Positions 7,966 through 16,493 of a stretch of 55,657 bases of DNA are shown here, one piece after another. Each line of letters opens with the position of its first letter. The first letter of the stretch is position 1. A program made the position numbers and the translations under genes. The stretch spans positions 128,785 to 184,441 of the forward strand of contig NZ_KB714609.1 in assembly GCF_000349565.1 (NCBI RefSeq), given 5' to 3'. The stretch is from Curtobacterium flaccumfaciens UCD-AKU. GTDB taxonomy: Bacteria; Actinomycetota; Actinomycetes; Actinomycetales; Microbacteriaceae. The notes beneath the pieces were generated by a model. The model was given only the letters and a program-made list of their open reading frames with translations. It had not been told where the DNA came from and made no database searches.

Positions 7966-10347
7966 GTGACGACACCCGTTCGCCCGAAGCCCGACACCGT
8001 GCAGGACGCGGCAGCGACCCCCGACAAGGAGCAGCCGTACGACGCGCTGGGCCTGAAGCCGGACGAGTACGCCCGCATCAAGGAGATCCTCGGCCGCCGC
8101 CCCACCTCGGGCGAGCTGGCGATGTACTCGGTGATGTGGAGCGAGCACTGCTCCTACAAGTCCTCGAAGAACTACCTGCGGCAGTTCGGCAAGAAGGTCA
8201 CGCCGGAGATGACCAAGAACCTGATGGTCGGCATGGGCGAGAACGCCGGTGTCGTCGACGTCGGCAACGGCTGGGCGGTGACCTTCAAGGTCGAGTCGCA
8301 CAACCACCCGTCCTACGTCGAGCCCTACCAGGGTGCGGCCACCGGCGTCGGCGGCATCGTCCGCGACATCATCTCGATGGGTGCCCGCCCCGTCGCCGTG
8401 ATGGACCAGCTCCGCTTCGGCGCGATCGACCACGAGGACACCGCACGCGTCGTGCACGGGGTCGTCGGCGGCATCTCGTTCTACGGCAACTGCCTCGGCC
8501 TGCCGAACATCGGCGGCGAGACCTACTTCGACCCGGTGTACCAGGGCAACCCGCTGGTCAACGCCCTGGCCGTCGGCGTCCTGCGCCACGAGGACCTGCA
8601 CCTGGCGAACGCCTCCGGTGCCGGCAACAAGGTCGTCCTGTTCGGGGCCCGCACCGGCGGCGACGGCATCGGCGGCGCATCGATCCTGGCGTCCGACACC
8701 TTCACCGAGGGCGGCCCGACCAAGCGCCCGGCCGTGCAGGTCGGCGACCCCTTCGCCGAGAAGGTCCTGATCGAGTGCTGCCTCGAGCTGTTCCAGAAGG
8801 ACCTGGTCGAGGGCATCCAGGACCTCGGTGCGGCGGGCATCTCCTGCGCCACCTCGGAGCTCGCGAGCAACGGTGACGGCGGCATGCACATCTCGCTCGA
8901 CGACGTCCTGCTCCGCGACCCCACGCTCACCGCCGAAGAGATCCTGATGTCGGAGAGCCAGGAACGCATGATGGCCGTCGTCCGCCCCGACAAGCTCGAC
9001 GACTTCCTGAGCGTCGTCGGCAAGTGGGAGGTCGAGACCAGCGTGCTCGGCGAGGTCACCGGCACCGGCCGCCTGGTCATCGACTGGCAGGGCCAGGAGA
9101 TCGTGAACGTCGACCCGCGCACCGTCGCCGTCGACGGCCCGGTCTACGACCGCCCGGTCGCCTACCCGACCTGGATCGACGCGCTGCAGGCCGACACGGC
9201 CGCCTCGCTCGACCGTCCGGCCGACGGCCCCGCGCTCAGGGCACAGTTCCTGCAGCTGCTCGGTTCGCCGAACCTGGCGTCGAAGAACTGGGTCACGAAC
9301 CAGTACGACACCTACGTGCTCGGCAACACCGCGCTGTCCTTCCCCGACGACGGCGGCATGATCCGCGTCGACGAGGAAACCGGGCTCGGCGTCGCGATCG
9401 CCACCGACGCCAACGGCCGCTACTGCCAGCTCGACCCGAAGCAGGGTGCCCGTCTGGCCCTCGCCGAGGCGTACCGGAACGTCGCCGTCACCGGTGCCGT
9501 TCCCGCTGCCGTCACCGACTGCCTGAACTTCGGCTCCCCCGAGAACCCCGAGGTCATGTGGCAGTTCTCCGAGGCGGTCGAGGGCCTGGCCGACGGCTGC
9601 ATGGAGCTCGGCATCCCGGTCACCGGCGGCAACGTGTCGTTCTACAACCAGACCGGCTCGACCCCGATCCACCCGACGCCCGTCGTCGGCGTGCTCGGCA
9701 TCATCGACGACGTCGCCAAGCGCGTGCCGTCGGGATGGCAGGACGACGGCCACAACATCTACCTGCTCGGCACCACGAGCCTGGAGCTCGACGGCTCCGC
9801 GTGGGCCGGCACCGTGCACGGCCACCTGGGCGGGCGTCCGCCGGCGGTCGACCTCGAGCGCGAGAAGGCCCTCGCCGAGCTGCTGTACGCGGCGTCCGGT
9901 GAGCAGCTGCTCACCAGCGCGCACGACCTGGCGGACGGCGGCCTCGGCCAGTCGCTCGCCGAGTCCGTGCTCCGCTTCGGCATCGGTGCCCGCGTGGTCC
10001 TCGACGAGCTCGAGACCCGTGACGGCATCGACACCGCGACGGCGCTGTTCTCCGAGTCGACCGGTCGCGTCATCGTGACCGTCCGGCGTGAGGACGACGT
10101 GCGGTTCCAGGGCATGTGCGCCGGCCGGGGCTTCCCGGTGCTGCGCATCGGCGTGACCGACGCGACGTCGAGCACGCTCGAGGTCCAGGGCGCGTTCGAG
10201 GCCACGGTCGACGAGCTGCGCGGCACCCACGCCGCGACGCTGCCGGCCCGCTTCGGCGACGTGATCGTCGAGGACGTCACCGAGGGGTACGTCGGCCGCG
10301 GGCCGCTCGACTCCGACGGTGCCTTCTCGCCGCGCACCGACGCCTAG
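7966..10347 (+). CDS. purL: Phosphoribosylformylglycinamidine synthase, catalytic subunit PurL
   Basis: A 793-residue small-type PurL. It is the ATP-dependent amidotransferase of purine synthesis that converts FGAR to FGAM with PurQ and PurS. The family signature [16 protein letters not shown] is near residue 60. [23 protein letters not shown] and the later [15 protein letters not shown] repeat half are also seen, consistent with the internal tandem AIRS-like domains. The GTG at 7966 was chosen. The GTG at 7945, overlapping the purQ stop as GTGA, is an alternative that adds seven residues. It is the last gene of purSQL. Confidence 0.96.
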   Translation: MTTPVRPKPDTVQDAAATPDKEQPYDALGLKPDEYARIKEILGRRPTSGELAMYSVMWSEHCSYKSSKNYLRQFGKKVTPEMTKNLMVGMGENAGVVDVGNGWAVTFKVESHNHPSYVEPYQGAATGVGGIVRDIISMGARPVAVMDQLRFGAIDHEDTARVVHGVVGGISFYGNCLGLPNIGGETYFDPVYQGNPLVNALAVGVLRHEDLHLANASGAGNKVVLFGARTGGDGIGGASILASDTFTEGGPTKRPAVQVGDPFAEKVLIECCLELFQKDLVEGIQDLGAAGISCATSELASNGDGGMHISLDDVLLRDPTLTAEEILMSESQERMMAVVRPDKLDDFLSVVGKWEVETSVLGEVTGTGRLVIDWQGQEIVNVDPRTVAVDGPVYDRPVAYPTWIDALQADTAASLDRPADGPALRAQFLQLLGSPNLASKNWVTNQYDTYVLGNTALSFPDDGGMIRVDEETGLGVAIATDANGRYCQLDPKQGARLALAEAYRNVAVTGAVPAAVTDCLNFGSPENPEVMWQFSEAVEGLADGCMELGIPVTGGNVSFYNQTGSTPIHPTPVVGVLGIIDDVAKRVPSGWQDDGHNIYLLGTTSLELDGSAWAGTVHGHLGGRPPAVDLEREKALAELLYAASGEQLLTSAHDLADGGLGQSLAESVLRFGIGARVVLDELETRDGIDTATALFSESTGRVIVTVRREDDVRFQGMCAGRGFPVLRIGVTDATSSTLEVQGAFEATVDELRGTHAATLPARFGDVIVEDVTEGYVGRGPLDSDGAFSPRTDA

Positions 10348-10360
10348 GCCCGGTCCGCGG

Positions 10361-11281
10361 ATGCCGATCGTCACCCTGCCGTTCGCCGAACTCGTCGACC
10401 GGTTCGGCCCCGTGCCGGACGGCATCGAGCTGGACGTCTGGGACGTCGAGTCGCCGTACGGTCGCCCGGACGACGTCGCGATCACGTTCCTGCCGTTCTA
10501 CTTCGCGGGGCGGCACCGCTGGCAGTTCGTGCACGACCTGCCCGAGCTCCAGCTGCTGCAGCTGCCGAGCGCCGGGTACGAGCACGCGATCCCGCACGTG
10601 CCCGGGCACGCGCAGCTGGCGAACGGTCGCGGCATCCACGACGACGAGACCGCCGAGCTCGCCGTCGGCCTGGCGCTGACCTCGCTCCGCGAGATCTCGG
10701 CGTTCCAGGTCGACCGGGCGAACGGCGTCTGGGACGCCCGCGAGACCCGATCGCTCGCCGACCGCCGGGTGACCGTCGTCGGCTACGGGGCGATCGGGTC
10801 CGCGATCGCCACCCGGTTCGAGGCCTTCCGCACCGAGGTGACCGCGGTCGCCCGGACCGCCCGCGACCAGGACGGTCGGCACGTGCACGCGTTCGGCGAG
10901 CTGCCCGACCTGGCCCTGACGACGGACGTGCTCGTGCTCATCGCCCCGCTCACCGCAGAGACCGAACGGCTGGTCGACGCGGAGCTGCTCGCGGCGCTGC
11001 CGGACGGCGCCCTCGTGGTGAACGTGGCGCGCGGCAAGGTCGTCGACACCGATGCCCTGGTCGCCGAGCTGCGGTCGGAGCGGCTGTTCGCGGCGCTCGA
11101 CGTCACCGACCCGGAACCCCTGCCCGACGGACACCCACTGTGGACGACGCCGAACACCGTGCTCACCCCGCACGTCGGGGGCAACACGGACCTGAGCGTG
11201 CCGAGGTCGATCGAGCTCATGCGCAAGCAGGTCGCCGCGCTGGCCGAGGGTCGCCCCTTCGAGAACCTGATCGACTTCTAG
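10361..11281 (+). CDS. D-isomer-specific 2-hydroxyacid dehydrogenase
   Basis: A 306-residue NAD(P)-dependent oxidoreductase of the phosphoglycerate/formate dehydrogenase superfamily. The nucleotide-binding motif is VVGYGAIGSAIATRF (GxGxxG). The catalytic triad is visible as Arg in NVARGKVVD, Glu in DVTDPEPLP, and His in LTPHVGG. It is shorter than SerA and lacks its C-terminal ACT domain, so it is probably a glyoxylate/hydroxypyruvate-type or other 2-ketoacid reductase. It starts 13 nt after purL and could be co-transcribed, without an evident pathway link. Confidence 0.9.
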   Translation: MPIVTLPFAELVDRFGPVPDGIELDVWDVESPYGRPDDVAITFLPFYFAGRHRWQFVHDLPELQLLQLPSAGYEHAIPHVPGHAQLANGRGIHDDETAELAVGLALTSLREISAFQVDRANGVWDARETRSLADRRVTVVGYGAIGSAIATRFEAFRTEVTAVARTARDQDGRHVHAFGELPDLALTTDVLVLIAPLTAETERLVDAELLAALPDGALVVNVARGKVVDTDALVAELRSERLFAALDVTDPEPLPDGHPLWTTPNTVLTPHVGGNTDLSVPRSIELMRKQVAALAEGRPFENLIDF

Positions 11282-11580
11282 CCCGCGGGGCTCCGAACAC
11301 GCCGGCGTCCCGTCTCGTCTCGTCCCGCTGCGGCATTGCGGCGTTGCGGCGTTGTCCAGACGCCGTCGTGTCTCTCCGACGCCGCAGTGTCGTCGAGACG
11401 CCGCCGAATTCGGGGGCGTCTCGACGACTTCGGGGCGTCACACGAACACGCCGGCGTCACGCAGGCACGCACGCACGAACACGCCGGCGTCACGCAGGCA
11501 CGAACACGCCGGCGTCACGCAGGCACGCACGCACGAACACGCCGGCGTCACGCAGGCACGCACGCACGAACACGCCGGCG
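11282..11580. repeat. Intergenic repeat island A (palindrome plus tandem array), no gene
   Basis: This 299-nt non-coding interval lies between convergent genes. It contains a copy of AACACGCCGGCGTC at 11296, a near-perfect 40-nt palindrome at 11389-11428, and a five-copy tandem array from 11444. The 31-nt palindrome core recurs with two changes at 48260-48290. The open frames across it are repeat-driven and are not treated as genes. Confidence 0.8.
11389..11428. repeat. 40-nt palindrome of repeat element A
   Basis: The outer arms GTCGTCGAGACGCC and GGCGTCTCGACGAC (14 nt each) enclose the inner palindrome CCGAATTCGG. Only one base pair breaks the symmetry. It may act as a terminator between the convergent dehydrogenase and lactonase genes, but it also belongs to a dispersed family. 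Confidence 0.8.
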
Positions 11581-11583
11581 TCA
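11444..11583. repeat. Tandem 33-bp repeat array
   Basis: Five occurrences of GAACACGCCGGCGTCA start at 11444, 11477, 11502, 11535 and 11568, giving periods of 33, 25, 33 and 33 nt. There are no unique spacers, so this is not a CRISPR. The last copy runs into the lactonase gene and its TCA provides that gene's stop codon on the minus strand. Confidence 0.85.
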
Positions 11584-12669
11584 GACGGGGACGATGCAGG
11601 TCGGGGTGGCGACCGGGATCTGCGCGACGGCTTCGCCGGGCATGCCATCGGCGTCGAGCGGCAGCACGGCCACCGCGTCGGACATCTGGTTCGCGACCAG
11701 CACGAACCCGGGCACCCGCGCGAAGTGCCGCGGCCAGACCCCACCGCAGGGAACGGACCCGATGACGGAGAGCCCGCCGTCACGCGCGTCGAGCACCACG
11801 AGCAGGTCACGCCCACGCACGGCCACGTAGACACGGCCGGCGTCGTCGACCTCGATGTGGCTGAGCAGCGACTCCCCCACGGCACCGTCGAACACGGGCA
11901 CCGCGGCGATCGTCACCAGCGACCCCGAGTCATCGCGACGCAGCCGGTACACGCGGCCGTCGAGCTCACCGGCGACGAGCAGGTCGCCGTCGATCCAGGT
12001 CATGTGCCGCGGGCCGGCACCCGGTGCCACGTGGTGCACGCGGACCGCCTCGATGTCGGGGACCCCGTCGACGGACACCGTGATGCGGAACTCGTGCAGG
12101 GCGTCGCCGCCCAGGTCGGCGACCAGGACCGTGCCGTCCGGGGTGGCGATCGACTGGTGCGCGTGCGGGCCGTCCTGGCGGTCCTCGTCGGGGCCGGTGA
12201 CGTCGGGCAGCACGGCGACCTCGGCCGCGTCGGCCGGCACCGAGCGCTGGTCGGCGTCACCGTGCAGCACCACACCGTCGCTCGCCGTCAGCGAGGCCGC
12301 GTGCGACTCGGCTGCCAGCAACGAGATCGCCGTGACGGTGCCGGAGACGTAGTTCGTGACGACGAGCGCGCCCGAGGGGTCGACCCGGATGTGGCACGGG
12401 GCGTCCCCACCGGCGGGGGCGTCCCACAGGTGCTCGAGCGCGCCGCCCTGCAGCCGGAAGGCCGACACGGCGCCGTCGTTCGTCTCGGAGACCGCGTAGA
12501 CCCGGTCACCCGAGACGGCCAGGAACGAGGGGTCGTCGAGCACCGCGACGGTCCGGGGCGCCGGAGTGGTTCCGACCGGGCCGGCGTCGACCAGCGAGAT
12601 GCCCGTGGCGTTCCCGCCGCCGGTCGCCGTGTACGACCCGATCAGCAGCGACGGCAGCCCGACGTTCAT
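11581..12669 (-). CDS. Lactonase-family seven-bladed beta-propeller protein
   Basis: A 362-residue protein of the 6-phosphogluconolactonase-like (YbhE/Pgl) beta-propeller family. It begins LLIGSYTATGGGNATGISL. It has repeated blade motifs such as YAVSETNDGAVSAFRL, PCHIRVDPSGALVVTNY and RHFARVPGFVLVANQMSDAVAVL, and conserved GPRHMTW. No signal peptide is seen, so it is probably cytoplasmic. Its start overlaps... the chorismate mutase stop by 4 nt (ATGA), so translation is coupled. A role in lactone hydrolysis of the pentose-phosphate route is possible but not proven. The stop codon falls inside the last unit of a tandem repeat. Confidence 0.85.
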   Translation of the reverse strand: MNVGLPSLLIGSYTATGGGNATGISLVDAGPVGTTPAPRTVAVLDDPSFLAVSGDRVYAVSETNDGAVSAFRLQGGALEHLWDAPAGGDAPCHIRVDPSGALVVTNYVSGTVTAISLLAAESHAASLTASDGVVLHGDADQRSVPADAAEVAVLPDVTGPDEDRQDGPHAHQSIATPDGTVLVADLGGDALHEFRITVSVDGVPDIEAVRVHHVAPGAGPRHMTWIDGDLLVAGELDGRVYRLRRDDSGSLVTIAAVPVFDGAVGESLLSHIEVDDAGRVYVAVRGRDLLVVLDARDGGLSVIGSVPCGGVWPRHFARVPGFVLVANQMSDAVAVLPLDADGMPGEAVAQIPVATPTCIVPV

Positions 12670-13001
12670 TCGTCGCGGCCCGCGATGCGCTCGTGGTGGT
12701 GGATGACCTCGGCGACGATGAAGTTGAGGAACTTCTCGGCGAAGGCGGGGTCGAGGTGGGAGTCGGTGGCGAGCGACCGGAGCCGGGCGACCTGGGTCCG
12801 TTCGCGGTCCGGGTCGGCAGCCGGCATGCCCGAGTCGGCCTTCAGGTGTCCCACGCGCTGCGTGTACTTGAAGCGTTCCGCGAGCATGTGGATCACGGCG
12901 GCGTCGATGTTGTCGATGCTCTGCCGGATGCTGCGGAGTTCGGCGACGGCGCTGGTTTCCGCGCTCGGTTCGGCCTCGGGCGGGGTGACCTCGTCGTTCA
13001 T
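12666..13001 (-). CDS. Chorismate mutase (AroQ type)
   Basis: A 111-residue monofunctional AroQ-type chorismate mutase that converts chorismate to prephenate for Phe/Tyr synthesis. Visible features are an acidic leader (about 18 residues) and the first helix ELRSIRQSIDNIDAAVIHMLAERFKYTQRVG with the substrate-binding Arg and the conserved Asp. DPDRERTQVARLRS and a final helix KFLNFIVAEVIHHHERI follow. There is no exported signal, unlike secreted *AroQ. It is the first gene of a coupled pair with the lactonase-fold protein. Its ATG has TAGGCT 6 nt upstream and no Shine-Dalgarno. Confidence 0.93.
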   Translation of the reverse strand: MNDEVTPPEAEPSAETSAVAELRSIRQSIDNIDAAVIHMLAERFKYTQRVGHLKADSGMPAADPDRERTQVARLRSLATDSHLDPAFAEKFLNFIVAEVIHHHERIAGRDE

Positions 13002-13007
13002 GGTCCG

Positions 13008-13013
13008 AGCCTA
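13008..13013 (-). promoter_or_regulatory. Candidate -10 element for leaderless chorismate mutase mRNA
   Basis: TAGGCT on the minus strand lies exactly 6 nt before the ATG at 13001. No ribosome site is present between them. Confidence 0.4.
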
Positions 13014-13061
13014 CTGGCGGACGTGCAGCGGAACCCCGCCCGCGCCTGCGAGAATGTGCAC

Positions 13062-13466
13062 ATGTCGGTCCTGCTGGTGATCTCGGGTGTCTGTGCGGTC
13101 CTCGCGGGCCTCATCCACGTGTACATCTTCTTCCTCGAATCGGTCATCTGGACCAGTCCGCAAGCGCGCCGGATCTTCGGCATCGCTTCCGAGACCGAAG
13201 CCGTGGCGACCCGCTCGCTCGCCTTCAACCAGGGCTTCTACAACCTGTTCCTGGCGATCGGGGCCATCCTCGGCGTCGTGCTCGTGCTCGCGGGCAACAC
13301 GGTGAGCGGCTGGACGCTCGTGGTGTTCTCCACCGCGAGCATGCTCGGGGCAGCGGTCGTCCTGATCGGCTCCGGCCGGAAGTACGTCAACTCCGCGTTC
13401 AAGCAGGGCACGCTCCCCCTGATCGCCCTGCTCTTCGCGCTGCTGGGGTCCACCGTCGGCGCCTAG
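13062..13466 (+). CDS. DUF1304 family small membrane protein
   Basis: A 134-residue protein with four hydrophobic segments that matches the DUF1304 family. Motifs are AGLIHVYIFFLESVIWTSPQARRIFG, NQGFYNLFLAIGAILG and GSGRKYVNSAFKQGTLPLIALLFALLG. The ATG at 13062 is set by the membrane start and by GAGAAT 6 nt before it. It is divergent from the chorismate mutase unit, and a strong hairpin follows its stop. The molecular function of the family is unknown. Confidence 0.9.
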   Translation: MSVLLVISGVCAVLAGLIHVYIFFLESVIWTSPQARRIFGIASETEAVATRSLAFNQGFYNLFLAIGAILGVVLVLAGNTVSGWTLVVFSTASMLGAAVVLIGSGRKYVNSAFKQGTLPLIALLFALLGSTVGA

Positions 13467-13482
13467 TCCGTCCCCCCGAACT

Positions 13483-13533
13483 GCGAAAGCGACAGGGTGC
13501 CGCCGAACATCGGCGGCACCCTGTCGCTTTCGC
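13483..13533. terminator. Perfect 24-bp hairpin, probable bidirectional terminator
   Basis: Perfect 24-nt arms (13483-13506 and 13510-13533) enclose a 3-nt loop, between the convergent DUF1304 gene and the siderophore-binding lipoprotein gene. The arms contain GCGAAAGCGACAGGGTGCC. The length is unusual for a simple terminator. Confidence 0.75.
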
Positions 13534-13552
13534 GGTGGAGAAGCGCTCTGGG

Positions 13553-14560
13553 TCAGCCGAGCTTCTTCTCGAACTCCGCCGGCAGCTTGTCGAGCGCCCA
13601 CTCGATCGCGGCCGTGGTGCCCATCGAGAACGCCGACGACACGTCCTTGTCGTCGAACACGATCGCGTGCCCGGCCTCGACCGACGGCACCTTCTGGAAC
13701 AGCTTGTTCGATGAAGCCTCGGACGCGTCCACGTAGATCGGCAGGATCAGCGTCAGGTCGGCGTCGAGCAGGTCGAGGTTCTCGTCGGACAGGTGCACGG
13801 AGAACTCCTTGCCGGCCTGCTGGTCGATGGCCTTCGGGATCTCGAAGCCCAGGTTTCGCATGAAGGTCGAGCGGCTGTCGGTGGAGGCGTACGCCCCGAA
13901 GCCCTCGGAACTGTAGGCACCGACGACGGCCGTCTTGCCCGCGAAGTCCGGGTGCGCCTTGCGGGCCGCGGCGTAGGCGTCGTCGAGGCCGGAGAGCAGC
14001 TTCTTGCCCTCGGACTCCTTGCCGAGCGCCTTCGCGATCATGGTCGTCTGCTGCTCGGTCGAGGCGAGGTAGTTCGCGCCGCCCTTCGGGATCGCCAGGG
14101 TGGGCGCGATCGCGGACAGCTTGTCGTACCGCTCCTTGTCACCCGAGGACTTCACGTCGAGGATCAGGTCGGGGTTGAGCTTGAGGATGTCCTCGTAGCT
14201 CGGCTCGAGCGTCTGGATGATCTTCGGGGACTTGTCGTACGCACCCTTGAGCCACGGGCCGACACCGTCGCCACCGAAGGCGAGCCAGTCGCTCGCGCCC
14301 ACCGGCTGCACACCGAGTTCGAGAGCGGTCTCGGCGTCGCCCCACCCGAGTGCGACGACGCGCTTCGGTGCCGACTCGATGGTGGTGGTGCCGAGACCGG
14401 TCGTGATCGAGACCGGGAACGCGGCGTCGGACGACCCCGAGGACGCCGAGTCCGTCGAGGAGCCGGAGCCGGACGCGCAGCCGGCGAGGACGAGGGACGC
14501 GGCGACGACGGCGCCGGCCGCGGCGAGCACGCGTCGGAGACGCAAGGGGGAACGGTTCAC
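13553..14560 (-). CDS. Iron-siderophore ABC transporter substrate-binding lipoprotein
   Basis: A 335-residue exported lipoprotein. The signal peptide ends in the lipobox LVLAGC (Cys28), followed by a Ser/Gly-rich linker. A class-III periplasmic-binding (FepB/FhuD-like) fold follows, with PKRVVALGWGDAETALELG, PSYEDILKLNPDLIL and the C-terminal ALDKLPAEFEKKL. It would deliver ferric siderophores to an ABC importer, but no permease or ATPase lies in the window. A DtxR/IdeR-type iron box lies directly upstream of the GTG start. There is no ribosome site, and TAGGCT lies 7 nt before the start. Confidence 0.92.
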   Translation of the reverse strand: MNRSPLRLRRVLAAAGAVVAASLVLAGCASGSGSSTDSASSGSSDAAFPVSITTGLGTTTIESAPKRVVALGWGDAETALELGVQPVGASDWLAFGGDGVGPWLKGAYDKSPKIIQTLEPSYEDILKLNPDLILDVKSSGDKERYDKLSAIAPTLAIPKGGANYLASTEQQTTMIAKALGKESEGKKLLSGLDDAYAAARKAHPDFAGKTAVVGAYSSEGFGAYASTDSRSTFMRNLGFEIPKAIDQQAGKEFSVHLSDENLDLLDADLTLILPIYVDASEASSNKLFQKVPSVEAGHAIVFDDKDVSSAFSMGTTAAIEWALDKLPAEFEKKLG

Positions 14561-14579
14561 GAAGGGTAGCCTAACCTAA
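14561..14579 (-). promoter_or_regulatory. DtxR/IdeR iron box
   Basis: On the minus strand this reads TTAGGTTAGGCTACCCTTC, which matches 15 of 19 positions of the known DtxR/IdeR consensus. It abuts the start codon of the siderophore-binding lipoprotein and overlaps the candidate -10 TAGGCT, as expected for an iron-dependent repressor site. aroE diverges 40 nt away. Confidence 0.82.
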
Positions 14580-14618
14580 CGGGGTGCTCAAGAAAACGGC
14601 TGGCTAGGCTGGGTGACC

Positions 14619-15485
14619 GTGGCGTTCACCGAACCAGGCCGCACGCACCTCGCGGTGCTCGGCTCACCCATCGCGCACTCGCTCTCGCCCACGCTCCACG
14701 CAGCGGCCTACGATGCGCTCGACCTGCCCTTCACGTACGGGAGGCACGAGGTCGCGTCCGGCGGGCTCGCCGCGTTCGTCGCGGGGCTGGGTCCTGAATG
14801 GCGTGGGCTGAGCCTCACGATGCCGCTCAAGCGCGAGGTGCTTCCGCTGCTCGACCGCACGACCCCGCTCGTCGATGAGCTCGGGGTCGCCAACACGGTC
14901 GCGTTCCGCCACGAGGGCTCCACGATCGTGCGAGCCGGCGCGAACACCGACGTGCAGGGCCTCGTCCGACCGGTCGAGGCGCTCGGACACCTGCCCGGTG
15001 AGCCCACGATCCTGGGCGGCGGTGCCACCGCGGCGAGTGCCCTGACCGCTGCCGTGCGGCTCGGCGCCTCGCTCGTGCGGGTGTTCGTCCGCGACACCGC
15101 GAAGACGCACCCGCTGGTCGGCCTGGCCGTCCGGCTCGGGGTGACGCTCGAGGTCCACCCGTTGACCGAACTCACGGGCACCCACCACGGGTTCGTCCTG
15201 TCGACGCTGCCGGGCGGAGCCGCCGACGCCTTGGACGTCCGGCCGTCGGGACCCGACGCCGTCCTGTTCGACGTCGCCTACGAACCGTGGCCCACCGCGG
15301 TCGCCAGCCGTTGGACCGAGGCCGGGGGGCTGGTCCTGAACGGCCTGGACATGCTGACCGAGCAGGCGATCGGGCAGATCCGGTTCTTCCTGACCGGCGA
15401 CGAGGACGAGCTGCTCCCCGACGAGGCCGGGGTCCGCCGGGCGATGCGCACCGCGGTCGACCTGCCCGCCGTCATCAGCGGTTAG
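14619..15485 (+). CDS. aroE: Shikimate dehydrogenase
   Basis: A 288-residue NADP-dependent shikimate dehydrogenase, the fourth step of the chorismate pathway. Substrate-binding residues appear in GSPIAHSLSPTLHAAAY. The catalytic Lys is in LTMPLKREVLP and the Asp in GANTDVQG. The nucleotide motif is ILGGGATAASAL, and the C-terminal NGLDMLTEQAIGQI is typical. Two GTG codons compete, at 14613 and 14619. I prefer 14619 because TAGGCT at 14605-14610 would start transcription near 14617, and no ribosome site is seen for either. It is divergent from the siderophore lipoprotein. Confidence 0.92.
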   Translation: MAFTEPGRTHLAVLGSPIAHSLSPTLHAAAYDALDLPFTYGRHEVASGGLAAFVAGLGPEWRGLSLTMPLKREVLPLLDRTTPLVDELGVANTVAFRHEGSTIVRAGANTDVQGLVRPVEALGHLPGEPTILGGGATAASALTAAVRLGASLVRVFVRDTAKTHPLVGLAVRLGVTLEVHPLTELTGTHHGFVLSTLPGGAADALDVRPSGPDAVLFDVAYEPWPTAVASRWTEAGGLVLNGLDMLTEQAIGQIRFFLTGDEDELLPDEAGVRRAMRTAVDLPAVISG

Positions 15486-15505
15486 CCGAACCGGGCAGCC
15501 CTCGG

Positions 15506-16459
15506 TCAGCCGCGGGACCGCGCCTCGGCATCGAGCAGCGCGACGGAGACGTCCCACAGCCGATCGGCCTGGTCGGGATCGAGCGCCCAGGGCAGCACGC
15601 CGTGCAGGCCGTCCTCGATCCGCTCCACCACCGCTGCTTCGTGGCAGTCCTCGAAGTAGCGACCCGTGACCCCGTCGAGTTCGGGTGCGGTGGCGAGCAG
15701 GACCGAGGTCGCGGCTCCCTGTTCCGGGGACTTCACGGCGTCGGCCGCGGCGAGCTTCGTGGCGGCCAGGACCGCCGGGTCCCAGTGCTTCTGCAGCCCG
15801 GTCCAGATCCCGCCGGGCATCAGGGCGTTCGCGGTGATGCCGTCGGCGGCCCACCGTCGGCCGGCAGCGACGGCGAACAGCACGTTGGCGGTCTTCGACT
15901 GCCCGTACGCGAGTCCGGGCTCGTAGCGACGTCGGCGGAAGAACAGGTCGTCGAACACGACGGGCGAACCACCGTGTCCGCTCGACGACACGGAGACGAT
16001 CCGTGCCGAACCCGAGGCGGCAAGGGCGTCGTGCAGCCCGAGCGCGAGGGCGAAGTGCCCCAGGTGGTTGGTCGCGAAGTGCGACTCCCACCCGGCGGGC
16101 GTGTACGACTCGGGCGCGTCCATGATGCCCGCGTTGGCGACGAGCACGTCGAGCGGCCCGGACCACGCTGCGGCGCAGGCCTCGACGGAGGCCGGCCGGT
16201 CCAGGTGCAGCTCGACGACGGCCGGTGCGTCCGTCCCCGTCGTCCGCGCGATGTCGTCCGCCACCCGTCGGCCGGCCTCGACGTCCCGCACCGCGAGCGT
16301 CACGCGGGCCCCGGCTCCGGCGAGCGCTCGGGCGGTCTCCACCCCGATGCCGGACGCAGCACCGGTGACGATCGCCGTGCGCCCCGTCAGGTCGAGGCCG
16401 TCGACGACCTCGGCGGCCGTGGTCCGTTCGCCGTAGCGGGTGAGGTCGCGTGCGGGCAT
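15506..16459 (-). CDS. Short-chain dehydrogenase/reductase (SDR)
   Basis: A 317-residue classical SDR oxidoreductase, probably cytoplasmic. The cofactor motif is AIVTGAASGIGVETARAL (TGxxxGIG) with NAG in LVANAGIMD. The catalytic Ser is in SVSSSGH and Tyr-x3-Lys is in AYGQSKTAN. It resembles retinol-dehydrogenase/WW-domain-oxidoreductase-like bacterial SDRs with their long C-terminal region. The ATG at 16459 follows AGGAG. Substrate is unknown, and the neighbours give no pathway. Confidence 0.9.
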   Translation of the reverse strand: MPARDLTRYGERTTAAEVVDGLDLTGRTAIVTGAASGIGVETARALAGAGARVTLAVRDVEAGRRVADDIARTTGTDAPAVVELHLDRPASVEACAAAWSGPLDVLVANAGIMDAPESYTPAGWESHFATNHLGHFALALGLHDALAASGSARIVSVSSSGHGGSPVVFDDLFFRRRRYEPGLAYGQSKTANVLFAVAAGRRWAADGITANALMPGGIWTGLQKHWDPAVLAATKLAAADAVKSPEQGAATSVLLATAPELDGVTGRYFEDCHEAAVVERIEDGLHGVLPWALDPDQADRLWDVSVALLDAEARSRG

Positions 16460-16493
16460 GTGGGCTCCTGTCAGCTGGCGTGGTGCGGAGCCG

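Noticed and set aside
7747..10485. A 912-residue open frame antisense to purQ/purL
   Set aside because: It is a G+C-driven shadow of well-supported purQL with no recognisable domain, typical low-complexity composition and no ribosome site.
11444..11583. Repeat array resembling a CRISPR
   Set aside because: Units are contiguous with no unique spacers, and no cas genes are present.
11140..13080. A 646-residue plus-strand frame through repeat island A and over the lactonase
   Set aside because: It is antisense to the lactonase and chorismate mutase genes, and its repeats (HARTNTPAS) are DNA-repeat driven.
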